Below the pieces are notes generated by a model. It made no database searches and had not been told where the DNA came from. It saw only the letters and a program-made list of their open reading frames with translations. From assembly GCA_016841605.1 (NCBI GenBank), contig JAENYV010000018.1:1-64000 (forward strand): a stretch of 64,000 nt of DNA, in the 5' to 3' direction. The position numbers and the translations under genes were made by a program. Positions 54,811 through 63,828 of the stretch are shown here, piece by piece (positions within the stretch are counted from its first letter, which is position 1; every line of letters starts with the position of its first letter). The stretch is from Dethiobacter alkaliphilus. GTDB taxonomy: Bacteria > Bacillota > Dethiobacteria > DTU022 > UBA8154.

Positions 54811-54837
54811 AAAGGCCGGGACAAATTTCCGGCCTTT
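54811..54837 (-). terminator. Terminator after moaA
   Basis: AAAGGCCGG/CCGGCCTTT stem with 9-nt loop; TTTTTTATG follows on the minus strand. Confidence 0.85.
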
Positions 54838-54896
54838 ACAACCTTGACAATAAATATGTTTTGAAAACTATCATTGTTAATAATCAGGTTACAGCA

Positions 54897-55889
54897 TTAT
54901 CCTCCTATTTGTGTCATGGGTCGTTTTACTTGAAACTGTTTTACTCTATCAAGGGGATCACCATAGACTTTTGTCGGATCGGACTTAAATTTTATAGCTT
55001 CCCGTAGTTTCTCCTTTAGTTCTTCTTTATCCGAAAGACTAAGTTGCAGATCGATCTCATCGTCGGAAAACAGGCAGGGCTTAATCGTCCCGGCAGGGGT
55101 AACTCTCAAGCGATTGCAGACACTGCAAATATGACGACTTAACGAATAGATAACTCCAATTTTTCCCAATGCTCCCTCTAGACGATAGTACCTTGCCGGC
55201 CCCCCGTGTTCTCCCTTTACGGGCACAAGCGGAGCAATACTAGCTGCTATCTCCATAACCTTGTCCAAGGGTAAAAAATACTGATGCCAATTCTTATGAC
55301 CATGGAAAGGCATATATTCTATAAAACGGACATCCAGCGCTTTATCCAGAGTAAGCTCAATAAATCTTCGGATCTCATCAGCATTAATGCCCTTAAGGAG
55401 AACAACATTTAATTTCACAGGATTTAACCCTGCTTGCAAAGATTTTTCAATTCCTTTTAAGGTTTTAAGAAGTTTTCCTCCCCTGGTAATCTGCCGGTAG
55501 GTCTCCTCATCAAGGGAATCAAGGCTAATATTGACCCTGTCCAGACCTGCCTCGGCAAGCTTAAAAGCCATGGTCTCCAGAAAAACTCCATTTGTTGTCA
55601 GAGAGAGATCCTTAAGTCCGTCAATACGGGATAAGCGGAAGATAATATCCGTGATATCCGGGTGCACAAGAGGTTCTCCGCCGGTTAAGCGTATTCTTGT
55701 CATCCCCAGTTCTACGGCTGCCTCTGCTATGTTAAGACATTCTTCAGCTGTTAAAATTTTATCCTTTGTTACTGCTCTGCATCCTTCCGGTTCAGAACGG
55801 CAATAAAAGCAGTTTAAATTACAATGTTCCGTTATAGAAAGCCTGAGATAGTTAATTGTTCTCCCGAATGGATCAATAAGTTTTTCCAC
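54897..55889 (-). CDS. moaA: GTP 3',8-cyclase MoaA
   Basis: Radical SAM enzyme that begins molybdopterin synthesis from GTP. N-terminal cluster CNLNCFYC with the LRLSITEHC lead-in; GGEP motif (TGGEPLVHP). C-terminal second cluster CSVCNRLRV...IKPCLFS. 330 aa. The terminal GG pair essential in MoaA is present (QIGG). It follows the MBL gene, and no other Moco gene is in view. Confidence 0.95.
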   Translation of the reverse strand: MEKLIDPFGRTINYLRLSITEHCNLNCFYCRSEPEGCRAVTKDKILTAEECLNIAEAAVELGMTRIRLTGGEPLVHPDITDIIFRLSRIDGLKDLSLTTNGVFLETMAFKLAEAGLDRVNISLDSLDEETYRQITRGGKLLKTLKGIEKSLQAGLNPVKLNVVLLKGINADEIRRFIELTLDKALDVRFIEYMPFHGHKNWHQYFLPLDKVMEIAASIAPLVPVKGEHGGPARYYRLEGALGKIGVIYSLSRHICSVCNRLRVTPAGTIKPCLFSDDEIDLQLSLSDKEELKEKLREAIKFKSDPTKVYGDPLDRVKQFQVKRPMTQIGG

Positions 55890-55934
55890 AAGAATAATAC
55901 CTCCCGTCGTTTTCTCACCATGGAGTCCTCCGCT

Positions 55935-56777
55935 TTATGCAAACTCAAAAACACTGCCGACCAGGTTTGACATGAACTCTTTATTAAAAGCTTGATGTAA
56001 TGCAACGGTTGCCTGAAAACCGGTACAGTGACAGGGAGCAATTATGTTTAATCCAAATTCGCCCAGAGCTTCCAAAGTGCGGGCAATCCTGCTCTCAGAT
56101 GCATTCATCAGATGTGTTCCGCCAATAAAAGCATAAATGTTATCTTTTCCTGTTAACTCGGCAACATAACTGAGAGTATTAATTAACCCGGCATGGGTAC
56201 AGCCGAGAAGGACGATTGTTCCTTCAGAACTTTCTACCACCAGGGCTTGGTCATCATAAATTTCATCCGGCTCAAAACCCCGCTCAGTTTTTCTTAGGAA
56301 TTGCGGTTCCTGTTTCTCAAATTTTACAACGCGGGGAATTTGGCCGGTAATAATCAATCCTTCATCCAGTTTTAGCGGACCCTGCACAGGACAAAATTTT
56401 ACCCCCCGCTCCTGCAGGAACTCCCGCGTCCAGGGAGGGCCCACATAACTGGGTGCTTCCGGCGCGCCAAGATATTTGTTAAAAATATCCGGGTGGGCAT
56501 AGACAGGTATCGAATTATTTTTTTCCAACAGTTTGTCCAGTCCGCCGGTATGATCAATGTGACCGTGGCTGAAAACGACCGCATTTAAGGCGCGCAAATC
56601 TTTACCTAATAATTGTGCATTGGCAATTAAACTGGAACCGGAACCGGTATCAAAAAGAATCTTTTTGTCTCCCATCTCCAGCAGCATGGATAAACCGTAC
56701 TCCGGCAGCAGTCCAAAGCCCGGAGTCCTGTTTTCACAAATGGTAGTTATTTTTACTTTTGGGTGCACGATAATCAT
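55935..56777 (-). CDS. Metallo-beta-lactamase-fold hydrolase (COG1237 type)
   Basis: 280 aa. Metal-binding motif FSHGHIDHTGGLDKL, with later metal ligands in GCTHAGLIN and IAPCHCTGF. ENRTPGFGLLPEYGLSMLLE is characteristic of the COG1237 group, which includes methanopterin-related synthase homologues. The substrate is unknown. It is the first gene of MBL-moaA and sits behind the third twin-operator promoter. Confidence 0.87.
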   Translation of the reverse strand: MIIVHPKVKITTICENRTPGFGLLPEYGLSMLLEMGDKKILFDTGSGSSLIANAQLLGKDLRALNAVVFSHGHIDHTGGLDKLLEKNNSIPVYAHPDIFNKYLGAPEAPSYVGPPWTREFLQERGVKFCPVQGPLKLDEGLIITGQIPRVVKFEKQEPQFLRKTERGFEPDEIYDDQALVVESSEGTIVLLGCTHAGLINTLSYVAELTGKDNIYAFIGGTHLMNASESRIARTLEALGEFGLNIIAPCHCTGFQATVALHQAFNKEFMSNLVGSVFEFA

Positions 56778-56815
56778 CCTTTTTTTAGTTTTTTAAAAAT
56801 TTTTTTATCTCACAG

Positions 56816-56880
56816 GTTATGAGCATATGTCAGATATAATTTTAAAGATTTAATGAACATATGTCAAATATAATTTTCAG
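56816..56880 (-). promoter_or_regulatory. Twin-operator promoter C (MBL-moaA)
   Basis: Sites GAGCATATGTCAGATATAAT and GAACATATGTCAAATATAAT have cores 34 bp apart. On the minus strand: TTGACA in the upstream site, 17 nt, TAAAAT; the second site is near +1. Confidence 0.8.
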
Positions 56881-56888
56881 GGTGGAAA

Positions 56889-56917
56889 AAACGCTTCTAC
56901 ATTATAGAGAAGCGTTT
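56889..56917 (-). terminator. Terminator of the ABC-2 exporter genes
   Basis: AAACGCTTCT/AGAAGCGTTT 10-bp stem with 9-nt loop, followed on the minus strand by six T. Confidence 0.85.
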
Positions 56918-56961
56918 CGAACTTTAATGTAATAATAACTTCCGAAAACCAGCGAAAAATA

Positions 56962-57696
56962 CTAATAAATCCATTTCTTCTTCACGTTTTTTGTACTAAA
57001 AGCAAATAAAAACACACTGAAGCATAAAAGGATCAAAAAGCTCAGCCAGGGCAAAATATCTCCGCTGCCGTTGATGGAACTTTTTAAAATATCGGCCCCA
57101 TAAGTAAGGGGAAGAAGATAAGATATCGGCCTTAGGAAAAAGGGCAACTCCGGCACAGGAATAAATAGCCCGCATAAAAAGACCATGGGAAACCGGAAAA
57201 AATTAGAAAATGTTTGTGCCTCGAAAGCCTCAGAGACAGATACCGCAATGAACAAACCGAGAAAAGTTGAGGTTACAGCCATCAGTAAAATACTTCCCAG
57301 TGCGGCGAACCAGTTGACAACGGATAAATCAGTTAAAAATAAGGCGAAAACAATAGGAATAAAGGCATTCAGTACACCGAAAATGATGGCACCTGTAGTT
57401 TTCGCCAGCATAAGAAGGTTGAGATCAAGCGGCGCCAGCAGGAGCCTTTCAAAAGAACGGCTTTTCCTTTCGAAAGTAATCGTTACGGCCAGCATGGAGG
57501 TCGTGCCGAAGAGAATGGACATGGAGACAACTCCAGGTAATATGCTCAGAACATCAAATGAGCTCTGAGATCTTATGAAAAACATAAGCGTCCACGCAAA
57601 GGGGAAAATGATACCCCAGCTTATGTTCGGGGGTTTCAAGTAATAGTTTTTCATATCTTTTCTTAAAATGTTCCAAAAGGCAATCCACGATTTCAC
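56962..57696 (-). CDS. ABC-2 type exporter permease
   Basis: 244 aa with six predicted TM helices (for example WGIIFPFAWTLMFFI and FLILLCFSVFLFAF). The ABC-2 signature is seen in FSNFFRFPMVFLCGLFIPVPELPFFLRPISYLLPLTYGADI. It pairs with the ATPase upstream, overlapping by 4 nt. The exported substrate is unknown. Confidence 0.88.
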   Translation of the reverse strand: MKSWIAFWNILRKDMKNYYLKPPNISWGIIFPFAWTLMFFIRSQSSFDVLSILPGVVSMSILFGTTSMLAVTITFERKSRSFERLLLAPLDLNLLMLAKTTGAIIFGVLNAFIPIVFALFLTDLSVVNWFAALGSILLMAVTSTFLGLFIAVSVSEAFEAQTFSNFFRFPMVFLCGLFIPVPELPFFLRPISYLLPLTYGADILKSSINGSGDILPWLSFLILLCFSVFLFAFSTKNVKKKWIY

Positions 57697-58685
57697 TTTT
57701 TCCCACCCGCACCTTTCTTTTCCTTTTCCTTTTTCATTTTTCCCAGCTCAATTCCCGTAACTTTTACAAAAACTTCTTCCAGGGAGGGGCGAATCATTTT
57801 CGCCTCAAAAACAACACGGTTATTTTCTTCAAAAAACTTCATAAACGGCATAAGAGGAATTAAAGAGGTAGAATGAATTCTGAGCATATTTTCCCCCAGA
57901 ATTTCTGTCGTAAAATTTGGAAACTGATCCGTAACAGCCTGCATAAGTTGTGAAATATCCCCATCCAGTGTAAACTGAACGATGGTTTCCTGCTGTACTT
58001 CTTTCATTAACTCGGCAATAGTTCCAATACGGACAATTTTCCCGTCAACAATAAAGGCTACTCTATGACAAAGCCTTTCCGCTTCTTCAATGTAGTGGGT
58101 CGTTAAAAAAATTGTGGTCCCTTTTTGGTTTAGATCCAGTATTAACTTACGTATTTGTCTTGCACTGGCGACATCAATACCGGTTGTCGGTTCGTCCAAA
58201 AAAAGAATTTTGGGCTCATGAATGATGCCGGCAGCAATAGTAAGCTTCCTTTTCATACCCTTGGAATAAGACTTGAAGGGCCTTTTTGCGGCCTCAGCAA
58301 GACCGAATTGCTGAAGAAGCCGGCCGGCTCTTTCTTCACGCTTGCGTTTCTCCATTCCATAAAGGGCAGCACAAAAGGTTAGGTTTTCAAATCCGTCCAG
58401 TTCATCATAGAGATTGCTTTCATCCGGGACAATACCCATTAACCTCTGAGCTTTTTTAGTTTCGCGGGTATAATTAACTCCTGATAAGTAAACAGAACCG
58501 GAGGTTATTCCTGCCAGTCCGGTCAGCATATTTATAGTTGTTGTTTTTCCGGCTCCGTTGGGGCCCAGGAACCCAAATATTTCCCGATCCTCAACGTAAA
58601 AATCAATATCATTGACAGCCGTAAAATCGCCGTATTTTTTCGTTAAGCTGCTTGCTTCCAAAATATTTATCTTTATCACTCCCAA
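57693..58685 (-). CDS. ABC-2 type exporter ATPase
   Basis: 330 aa. Walker A GPNGAGKTT, signature YSKGMKRKL, Walker B ILFLDEPTTGIDV, H-loop TTHYIEEAE; the C-terminal extension is lysine-rich (KKEKEKKGAGGKK). The annotated TTG start at 58685 lies directly behind the T-run of a hairpin, so expression may depend on read-through from arsR; later TTG starts (LEASSLTKKYG) are possible. Drug or lipid export is the usual role of such pairs. Confidence 0.88.
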   Translation of the reverse strand: MGVIKINILEASSLTKKYGDFTAVNDIDFYVEDREIFGFLGPNGAGKTTTINMLTGLAGITSGSVYLSGVNYTRETKKAQRLMGIVPDESNLYDELDGFENLTFCAALYGMEKRKREERAGRLLQQFGLAEAAKRPFKSYSKGMKRKLTIAAGIIHEPKILFLDEPTTGIDVASARQIRKLILDLNQKGTTIFLTTHYIEEAERLCHRVAFIVDGKIVRIGTIAELMKEVQQETIVQFTLDGDISQLMQAVTDQFPNFTTEILGENMLRIHSTSLIPLMPFMKFFEENNRVVFEAKMIRPSLEEVFVKVTGIELGKMKKEKEKKGAGGKK

Positions 58686-58690
58686 AAAAG

Positions 58691-58717
58691 AAAGCAGGAT
58701 AAAAAAGTTCCTGCTTT
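58691..58717 (-). terminator. Hairpin between the Cys-rich peptide and the exporter ATPase
   Basis: AAAGCAGGA/TCCTGCTTT stem with 9-nt loop; CTTTTTTGGG follows on the minus strand. It separates arsR and the small gene from the exporter genes, or attenuates them. Confidence 0.75.
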
Positions 58718-58740
58718 GTTATTCGTTAAGACTACTAATT

Positions 58741-58866
58741 TTATTCGCTCTGACAGGGATGATTTTTTGCATCCCCATGACATTCCTTAATTCTTTCGGG
58801 GCTGCATTTTCCGGGTTCGCCTTCCAGTTTCTCAGGATGCTGACAGTTACAGTTACAGTTACACAC
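58741..58866 (-). CDS. 41-aa cysteine-rich peptide, metallothionein-like
   Basis: It begins at a GTG (58866) that overlaps the arsR 3' end, with GGGGAGG 9 nt upstream. The product starts MCNCNCNCQHPEKLEGEPGK and contains seven Cys and two His in 41 residues. The CN repeats come from a TGTAAC hexanucleotide repeated three times. The ORF track shows a longer in-frame version (75 aa) running back into arsR, which I do not favour. Metal binding is likely, and coupling to arsR suggests the metal sensed by that regulator. Confidence 0.6.
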   Translation of the reverse strand: MCNCNCNCQHPEKLEGEPGKCSPERIKECHGDAKNHPCQSE

Positions 58867-59209
58867 TTTCTTTTCCCTCCCCTCTATAAAAATTTTTTGC
58901 AAAAAATCCTCGTTGACAGGCATGTCGAGGATTCTTCTGAACTGCGATCTTTTCCAGGTCGGCAGCAATTTGCTTAATAGTCTTTTCCTCTACCGAATAA
59001 TGGGTCCAATATCCTCGTTTTTCTCCCTTGACCAGCCCTGCTTTTCTTAAAATTTGCAGGTGTTGGGAAACAGCGGCCTCGGAAAGTTCTAAATGCCTTG
59101 CCAGAGCACGGACACATAGGTCATAATTTAAAAGTATGAAAATAATCTTTAACCGTGTTTCATCAGCCAAAGCTTTAAATTGGGTCAATAGCTGGATCAT
59201 GCCTATCAC
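58859..59209 (-). CDS. ArsR-family transcriptional regulator
   Basis: 116 aa. Winged helix with ALADETRLKIIFILLNYDLCVRAL and the recognition helix SEAAVSQHLQILRKAGLV. The alpha-3 'ELCVC' metal site of ArsR/CadC is reduced to DLCVR with one Cys, and the C-terminus has another Cys (PRHACQRGF). The inducer is not readable. It is upstream of the Cys-rich peptide and exporter genes. It is also one candidate for the factor that binds the TGAACATATGTCA sites nearby, though its own promoter lacks one. Confidence 0.87.
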   Translation of the reverse strand: MIGMIQLLTQFKALADETRLKIIFILLNYDLCVRALARHLELSEAAVSQHLQILRKAGLVKGEKRGYWTHYSVEEKTIKQIAADLEKIAVQKNPRHACQRGFFAKNFYRGEGKESV

Positions 59210-59380
59210 CTAAACTAATTAAGTTATTAATTAATTAAATTTTAATTGTCTTATTCATTTTTGTCAAGCCTAATTCCGGACAATAACAAAAAAATGTTAA
59301 TTCTGGAAGGTATACAAAATAAATAGTAGAAATAAATAACTGATTGTTTTAATGAATAGCATGGCAGGGAGGTAAAAAGG

Positions 59381-60481
59381 ATGTTAAAGCTTCATAAATT
59401 TTTATTTTTATTCTTGTTTTTCTCATTAATATTAAGCAGCAGCGTTGCTGATGCTCAGGATACTTTTAATTACTATCGCGGAAAGGTGCTATCCGTCCAA
59501 GATTTTGAACCTGTCCAGCAGTTTGTGATGCCGGAACAGGAATCCATTGAGCAAAATGTTGAAGTCTTGTTGATAAGCGGACCTTTTAAGGGAGAAAAAG
59601 TCTCCATAACCAATACATACATTAAAAACGACTTTTTTCTTAATATTTACCTAAAAGAGGGTATGGAGATAATCCTGGCTGCCGAAGAAGAAAACGGAAC
59701 TTTAAAAGATGTTTTTTTTAACGATGTTGCCCGCGATCGCGGCCTTTACTACCTTCTGGCAATTTTTATTTTTCTTCTGCTTCTCGTAGGTAGAACTAAA
59801 GGTTTAAAAACTATTATTACGTTGGCTTTTACAGGTATTGTAATCTTTAAGGGACTTCTGCCTTTACTTCTGAAAGGATATGAACCTATTCCTGTGGCAA
59901 TCGTTTCCGCGATAGTAATAATCGTCTTTACCTTTTTAGTTGTTGGAGGCTTTAATGCCAAGTCTGTTTCAGCTATTCTGGGAACCGTCTGCGGAGTTGC
60001 CATTGCGGGAGTACTGGCCCTCTGGGTGGGAGAAATTTCCTGTTTGACGGGATTTAGCAGTGAAGAGTCACAGATGCTCTTTTTTATGGAACAGACCATT
60101 AATATCAGAGGTCTGCTTTTTGCCGGTATTATCATCGGCTCTCTGGGAGCTGTCACGGATGTGGGCATGTCGGTGGCCTCCGCTGCCGCTGAAATAAGGG
60201 AAGTTAACCGACGCATAAGCCCTTATGAATTAACAAGAGCTGCTTTGAACGTCGGGCGCGATATCATGGGAACTATGTCCAATACTTTGGTTTTGGCCTA
60301 CGTCGGCGGAGCTATGCCTTTGCTTTTGCTGCTTATGGGCTACGAGATGGATTGGCTAAGAATTATTAACATGGACTTGATCGCCACCGAGTTTGTCATG
60401 GGTATTGCCGGCAGCATCGGACTAATCATCTCCATACCGATTACCGCTGCCATCGCCGGAGCTATGATGGGGAAAAAATGA
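59381..60481 (+). CDS. YibE/F-family membrane protein
   Basis: 366 aa. Signal peptide (FLFLFLFFSLILSSSVADA), an extracytoplasmic beta-rich domain to about residue 120, then seven or eight TM helices. GRTKGLKTIITLAFTGIVIF and the conserved GSLGAVTDVGMSVASAAAEI and GRDIMGTMSNTLVLAYVGGA are hallmarks of YibE/F. Function is not established. It is divergent from arsR. Confidence 0.9.
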   Translation: MLKLHKFLFLFLFFSLILSSSVADAQDTFNYYRGKVLSVQDFEPVQQFVMPEQESIEQNVEVLLISGPFKGEKVSITNTYIKNDFFLNIYLKEGMEIILAAEEENGTLKDVFFNDVARDRGLYYLLAIFIFLLLLVGRTKGLKTIITLAFTGIVIFKGLLPLLLKGYEPIPVAIVSAIVIIVFTFLVVGGFNAKSVSAILGTVCGVAIAGVLALWVGEISCLTGFSSEESQMLFFMEQTINIRGLLFAGIIIGSLGAVTDVGMSVASAAAEIREVNRRISPYELTRAALNVGRDIMGTMSNTLVLAYVGGAMPLLLLLMGYEMDWLRIINMDLIATEFVMGIAGSIGLIISIPITAAIAGAMMGKK

Positions 60482-60851
60482 TAGTCCCCTTCCATTCCCA
60501 AAATAAAAGAGTTATACATTAAAAAATCTTATCATTCACTAAAAACTTCGTTTAACAATATCCCATATTAAACCTACTCTACTTGTTTTGCCTCCCTTTT
60601 TTCAATCTCCCAGATTCATATACTAATATTTACTTATTTTTTGATAATTTAACAATGCATCTTTTAAAAATATAACTATATTTCCATTTTTTTTGATTTT
60701 TTACTCCTTTTCTACTTTTTTTGCCATTAATAATATGATAAAATAGGGAAAAGGGTGAAAACTGGAGATTTTTCCAGCATAGCAGCAATCCCCTGAGAAA
60801 TGATACCTGTTTTCTTTAAAAATCACTGCATCCAACAGGAGGGACCATTTA
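60482..60851. other. Intergenic region upstream of the second MCP
   Basis: 370 bp, very AT-rich, with no supported ORF. A small hairpin CTGGA/TCCAG near 60763-60778 lies in the likely 5' leader. I could not match it to a c-di-GMP or other riboswitch. The SD (CAGGAGGG) is at 60836-60843. Confidence 0.4.
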
Positions 60852-62801
60852 ATGTTTCTAAAAAAAAAGGGAAAAGAAGCTAAACCAAAGGAGAAAAAAG
60901 TAAAAACTAAGAAAAATGCCATTTCATTCGGTATGAGAAAAAAGCTGCTTTTTTGTTTTATCGGTCTTGTTGCTGTTTTTTGCATTCTCATCACCCTGGT
61001 TTTAAATTCCAGAAGCACGCGCTTTTTAGAAGAACAGGCACTCCATGAAATTGACTCTAAGTTAACCGTTTTTCAATTGTTGCTCGAAGAACAGGAAGTA
61101 TTGTTGAAATCGTTATCTGATTCTCTAAAGTATGAATTTATGGATGTTTTATCCGGAGAGAAAAAAGATGTTTCGTTGGTATTGAACCCCCTTTACTCAC
61201 TATATAACAAAACCTACGGTATTACGAATATACAGTTAAATGACCCGCAGTTATGTCTTTTATACCGTGTCAATAATCAGAACCAAAACATTTTTGGTAA
61301 TGACGGCAACAATAGGCCGCTTTTGAAGCAAGCCTTAGGACTTGGTTACGGAAGGCTGGCCTCAGGCTTTGAAATTGGTAAAAACGGCGTTCTGATGCTA
61401 AACTCGGCCGGACCCGTATCCAGTTACGAGTCTTCTTTTGCGGGTATCATAGAGATCGGACGAAATATTGACAACGATTACCTTGACCAGATCAAAGAAA
61501 AAGTAGGGGTTGATTTTACTGTTTTTAAAGGCAATGAACGTATCGCTACGACCATTGTCGATGAGGAAGGTAACCGCGCCATAGGGACAACAATTGAACA
61601 TCCTGAGATCTTGGAACAAGTCCTAAATCAGGGAGGGCGCTGGGCCGGCCGTCTGCAGATCATCGGGTCCAACAACATCTTCGGCTCTTATACGGCACTG
61701 CGCGATGCAGAAGATAATATTATCGGCATGCTTTTCGCCGGCACTTCCGCACTTCCATATGATGGCCAGCAAAGTCAAAACAGAAATATCGCTTTCGGCT
61801 TGCTGGCCCTAGCTATTCTTATTACTGCAGTAGTTTCAGTCCTCTTTGCCAACAAAATCGTCGGGCCCTTAGCGGACCTCTCCAGGGTTTTCAGCGCTGT
61901 AGCAGAAGGAGATTTTACGGTTACAGTAAAAAACTATGGGAGGGATGAAGTCGGGAGCATGGGTCGGGCCGTCGCCCAAATGGTAGAGAATCTGCGGGTT
62001 TTTGTCGCCCAAATCGGAGATCTTGCCGGTAAAGTAGATAATCTTTCTAGGGGGGTTTCCGAGACGGCGGAAGGTATCAGCACATCCGTTCAGGACGTTG
62101 CCGGCTCCACCAACGAGGTCGCCTCATCCACGGGAATGCTCAGTTCCCTCTCTCAGGAGATGTCTAAAGAAGCCGCAAAAACAGCAGGAAAGGCCTCATC
62201 AAGTCAAGAAGAAATGGATAAGGCCCTGGAGCAGATGCAGGCCATTGAGGGAAGCTTCCGGGAATTAAAAGAAACAATTGATAAACTGGGGCAGCGTTCA
62301 GCTGAAATAGGGGAAATCATCCAGGTAATAAATGAAATTTCGGAACAAACCAATCTGCTGGCCTTGAACGCTGCTATTGAAGCGGCAAGGGCCGGTAAAT
62401 ACGGTCGGGGATTTGCCGTAGTAGCCGACGAGGTGCGCAAACTCGCGGAGAGGTCCTCTGCCTCCACGGAAGAAATTGCTCATCTTATTAATGACACACA
62501 GAAGGATGCGGCTGCCGCGGTTTCGGGAATGGATCGCAGCGCTGCTGCTGTGAACTCGGGCAGGATAGCCATGTCCAAATCTTCGGAAACGTTTGGGGAA
62601 ATTGTCGCTTCCATTAAACTTTTAATAGCCAAAATTGAGGAAGTGGCTGCTTCTTCGCAGGAACTTAGCGCCTCCAGTGAGGAAGTAGCTGCTTCTACCC
62701 AGGAACAATCGGCAGCAGTAGAGGAAATCGCCGCAGCCACCGACGAACTGGAGAACATGTCCAGGGCCCTCTATGACGGATTGAAGAAGTTTAAGCGTTA
62801 G
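60852..62801 (+). CDS. Methyl-accepting chemotaxis protein with single-Cache-like sensor
   Basis: 649 aa. A lysine-rich N-terminus precedes TM1 (about residues 33-55). The extracytoplasmic sensor spans about 56-310 and resembles Cache_3/sCache ([41 protein letters not shown]). TM2 is near 312-335, followed by HAMP and a signalling coiled coil whose tip [20 protein letters not shown] is canonical. It is far from the che genes, so it may feed the same or another array. Start ATG at 60852. Confidence 0.92.
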   Translation: MFLKKKGKEAKPKEKKVKTKKNAISFGMRKKLLFCFIGLVAVFCILITLVLNSRSTRFLEEQALHEIDSKLTVFQLLLEEQEVLLKSLSDSLKYEFMDVLSGEKKDVSLVLNPLYSLYNKTYGITNIQLNDPQLCLLYRVNNQNQNIFGNDGNNRPLLKQALGLGYGRLASGFEIGKNGVLMLNSAGPVSSYESSFAGIIEIGRNIDNDYLDQIKEKVGVDFTVFKGNERIATTIVDEEGNRAIGTTIEHPEILEQVLNQGGRWAGRLQIIGSNNIFGSYTALRDAEDNIIGMLFAGTSALPYDGQQSQNRNIAFGLLALAILITAVVSVLFANKIVGPLADLSRVFSAVAEGDFTVTVKNYGRDEVGSMGRAVAQMVENLRVFVAQIGDLAGKVDNLSRGVSETAEGISTSVQDVAGSTNEVASSTGMLSSLSQEMSKEAAKTAGKASSSQEEMDKALEQMQAIEGSFRELKETIDKLGQRSAEIGEIIQVINEISEQTNLLALNAAIEAARAGKYGRGFAVVADEVRKLAERSSASTEEIAHLINDTQKDAAAAVSGMDRSAAAVNSGRIAMSKSSETFGEIVASIKLLIAKIEEVAASSQELSASSEEVAASTQEQSAAVEEIAAATDELENMSRALYDGLKKFKR

Positions 62802-63085
62802 CTATCCCACCTGTTGCCTTACCAACTACGCTTTTTCTTGTCCGATATGCCCCAGCCGCTGATGGTTCTTTTGCCGGATTCTTTTGCAAAATGTCCACAT
62901 CCACATCTAAGTCTTTAGGCAACACTACCGGCTAGAAGCCGGTAGTGTTGCCCTGTGTTTAAACTTTTGAAGTTAGGAAACAAGATAATTGATGAACGCC
63001 TTTTTATGTAACGGAGAATATTCTCAGGGAGCCGGGTTCATAAGAGACTCTGTATCTGTATTATGGAGAGAAGCCAACAATCATC
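62802..63085. other. Convergent intergenic region
   Basis: No gene seen. The hairpin at 62918-62952 is the only clear structure; it separates the MCP from the convergent Fe-S protein gene. Confidence 0.45.
62918..62952. terminator. 15-bp perfect stem hairpin between convergent genes
   Basis: GGCAACACTACCGGC and GCCGGTAGTGTTGCC pair perfectly around a 5-nt loop. The T-run is weak, but the position between convergent genes fits a bidirectional terminator. Confidence 0.65.
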
Positions 63086-63802
63086 CTAGCGGCAATCGGA
63101 ACAATAGTCAAACCAATCTGCCGGGGGAGGATTCTTGACCTTGTCCATAATAAATGCAATTTCAGCAAAAGAGATAAAGGGGCGGCCGCATTTTGCACAG
63201 GCTTTCATCTTTAACGTCCGCTTCCACTTACCTATTTTTCTTTCCATCCCCTGCTCTTCCATGCTGATAAACCCTGTGGGGCAGATCTGCACACAGGTTC
63301 CACAGCCGATACAGTTCTCCGCCTCTTCTGCAAAAGGCGGTTCAACCATTCTTTGGGCGCCCCTGTGGGCAAAAGTTATGGCGTGCGCGCCGACAAGCTC
63401 GTCACAAGCCCGGACGCACAGACCGCAGCGGATACAGTTATCGCCCGCAGGTGTAAAACGCGTTGCAACAATACCCATCTCCTGAGCCAGGTCTTGTATT
63501 TTCGGGGCATCGGGAGCCAGAGACAGCAGCAGTTCCATCACAAACCGCCTGGCCTTTTTCACCTTCGGCGTATCGGTCCGGACAATAATGCCGTCCATGG
63601 CAGGATAGGTACAGGAAGTTGTTAAGACGGTCTTGTTATCCCTGGTAACCTCTACCTGGCAAAGCCGGCAGCCGCCAAAGGAAGAAAGATTCTCGTGATA
63701 ACAGAGATGGGGAATTTGGATTCCATTATCCAGGGCAACCTGCAATATAGTCCGGCCTTCGGCAGCCTCATATTGTTTATCATCGATCCATAATGTTATC
63801 AT
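63086..63802 (-). CDS. [2Fe-2S]/2x[4Fe-4S] electron-transfer subunit (NuoG/HoxU-like)
   Basis: 238 aa. N-terminal plant-type [2Fe-2S] ferredoxin domain with C34, C45, C48 and C64. A bacterial 2x[4Fe-4S] domain follows (CIRCGLCVRAC and CIGCGTCVQIC). The NuoG-type HxxxC cluster in between is not seen. The C-terminus carries two extra CxxC pairs (CAKCGRPF and YCSDCR). Such subunits connect NADH modules to hydrogenases or formate dehydrogenases. The truncated NuoF-like gene next to it supports this. The exact partner enzyme lies outside the window. Confidence 0.8.
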   Translation of the reverse strand: MITLWIDDKQYEAAEGRTILQVALDNGIQIPHLCYHENLSSFGGCRLCQVEVTRDNKTVLTTSCTYPAMDGIIVRTDTPKVKKARRFVMELLLSLAPDAPKIQDLAQEMGIVATRFTPAGDNCIRCGLCVRACDELVGAHAITFAHRGAQRMVEPPFAEEAENCIGCGTCVQICPTGFISMEEQGMERKIGKWKRTLKMKACAKCGRPFISFAEIAFIMDKVKNPPPADWFDYCSDCR

Positions 63803-63828
63803 TTTTGCTCATATCCTTTAAGTTATTC

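Noticed and set aside
50535-56880. CRISPR-like array from the repeated GAACATATGTC blocks
   Set aside because: The copies occur only as pairs in three separate promoters and align with -35/-10 elements, so they are operators.
60740-60850. c-di-GMP riboswitch ahead of the second MCP
   Set aside because: The small hairpin lacks the conserved GEMM aptamer sequences.
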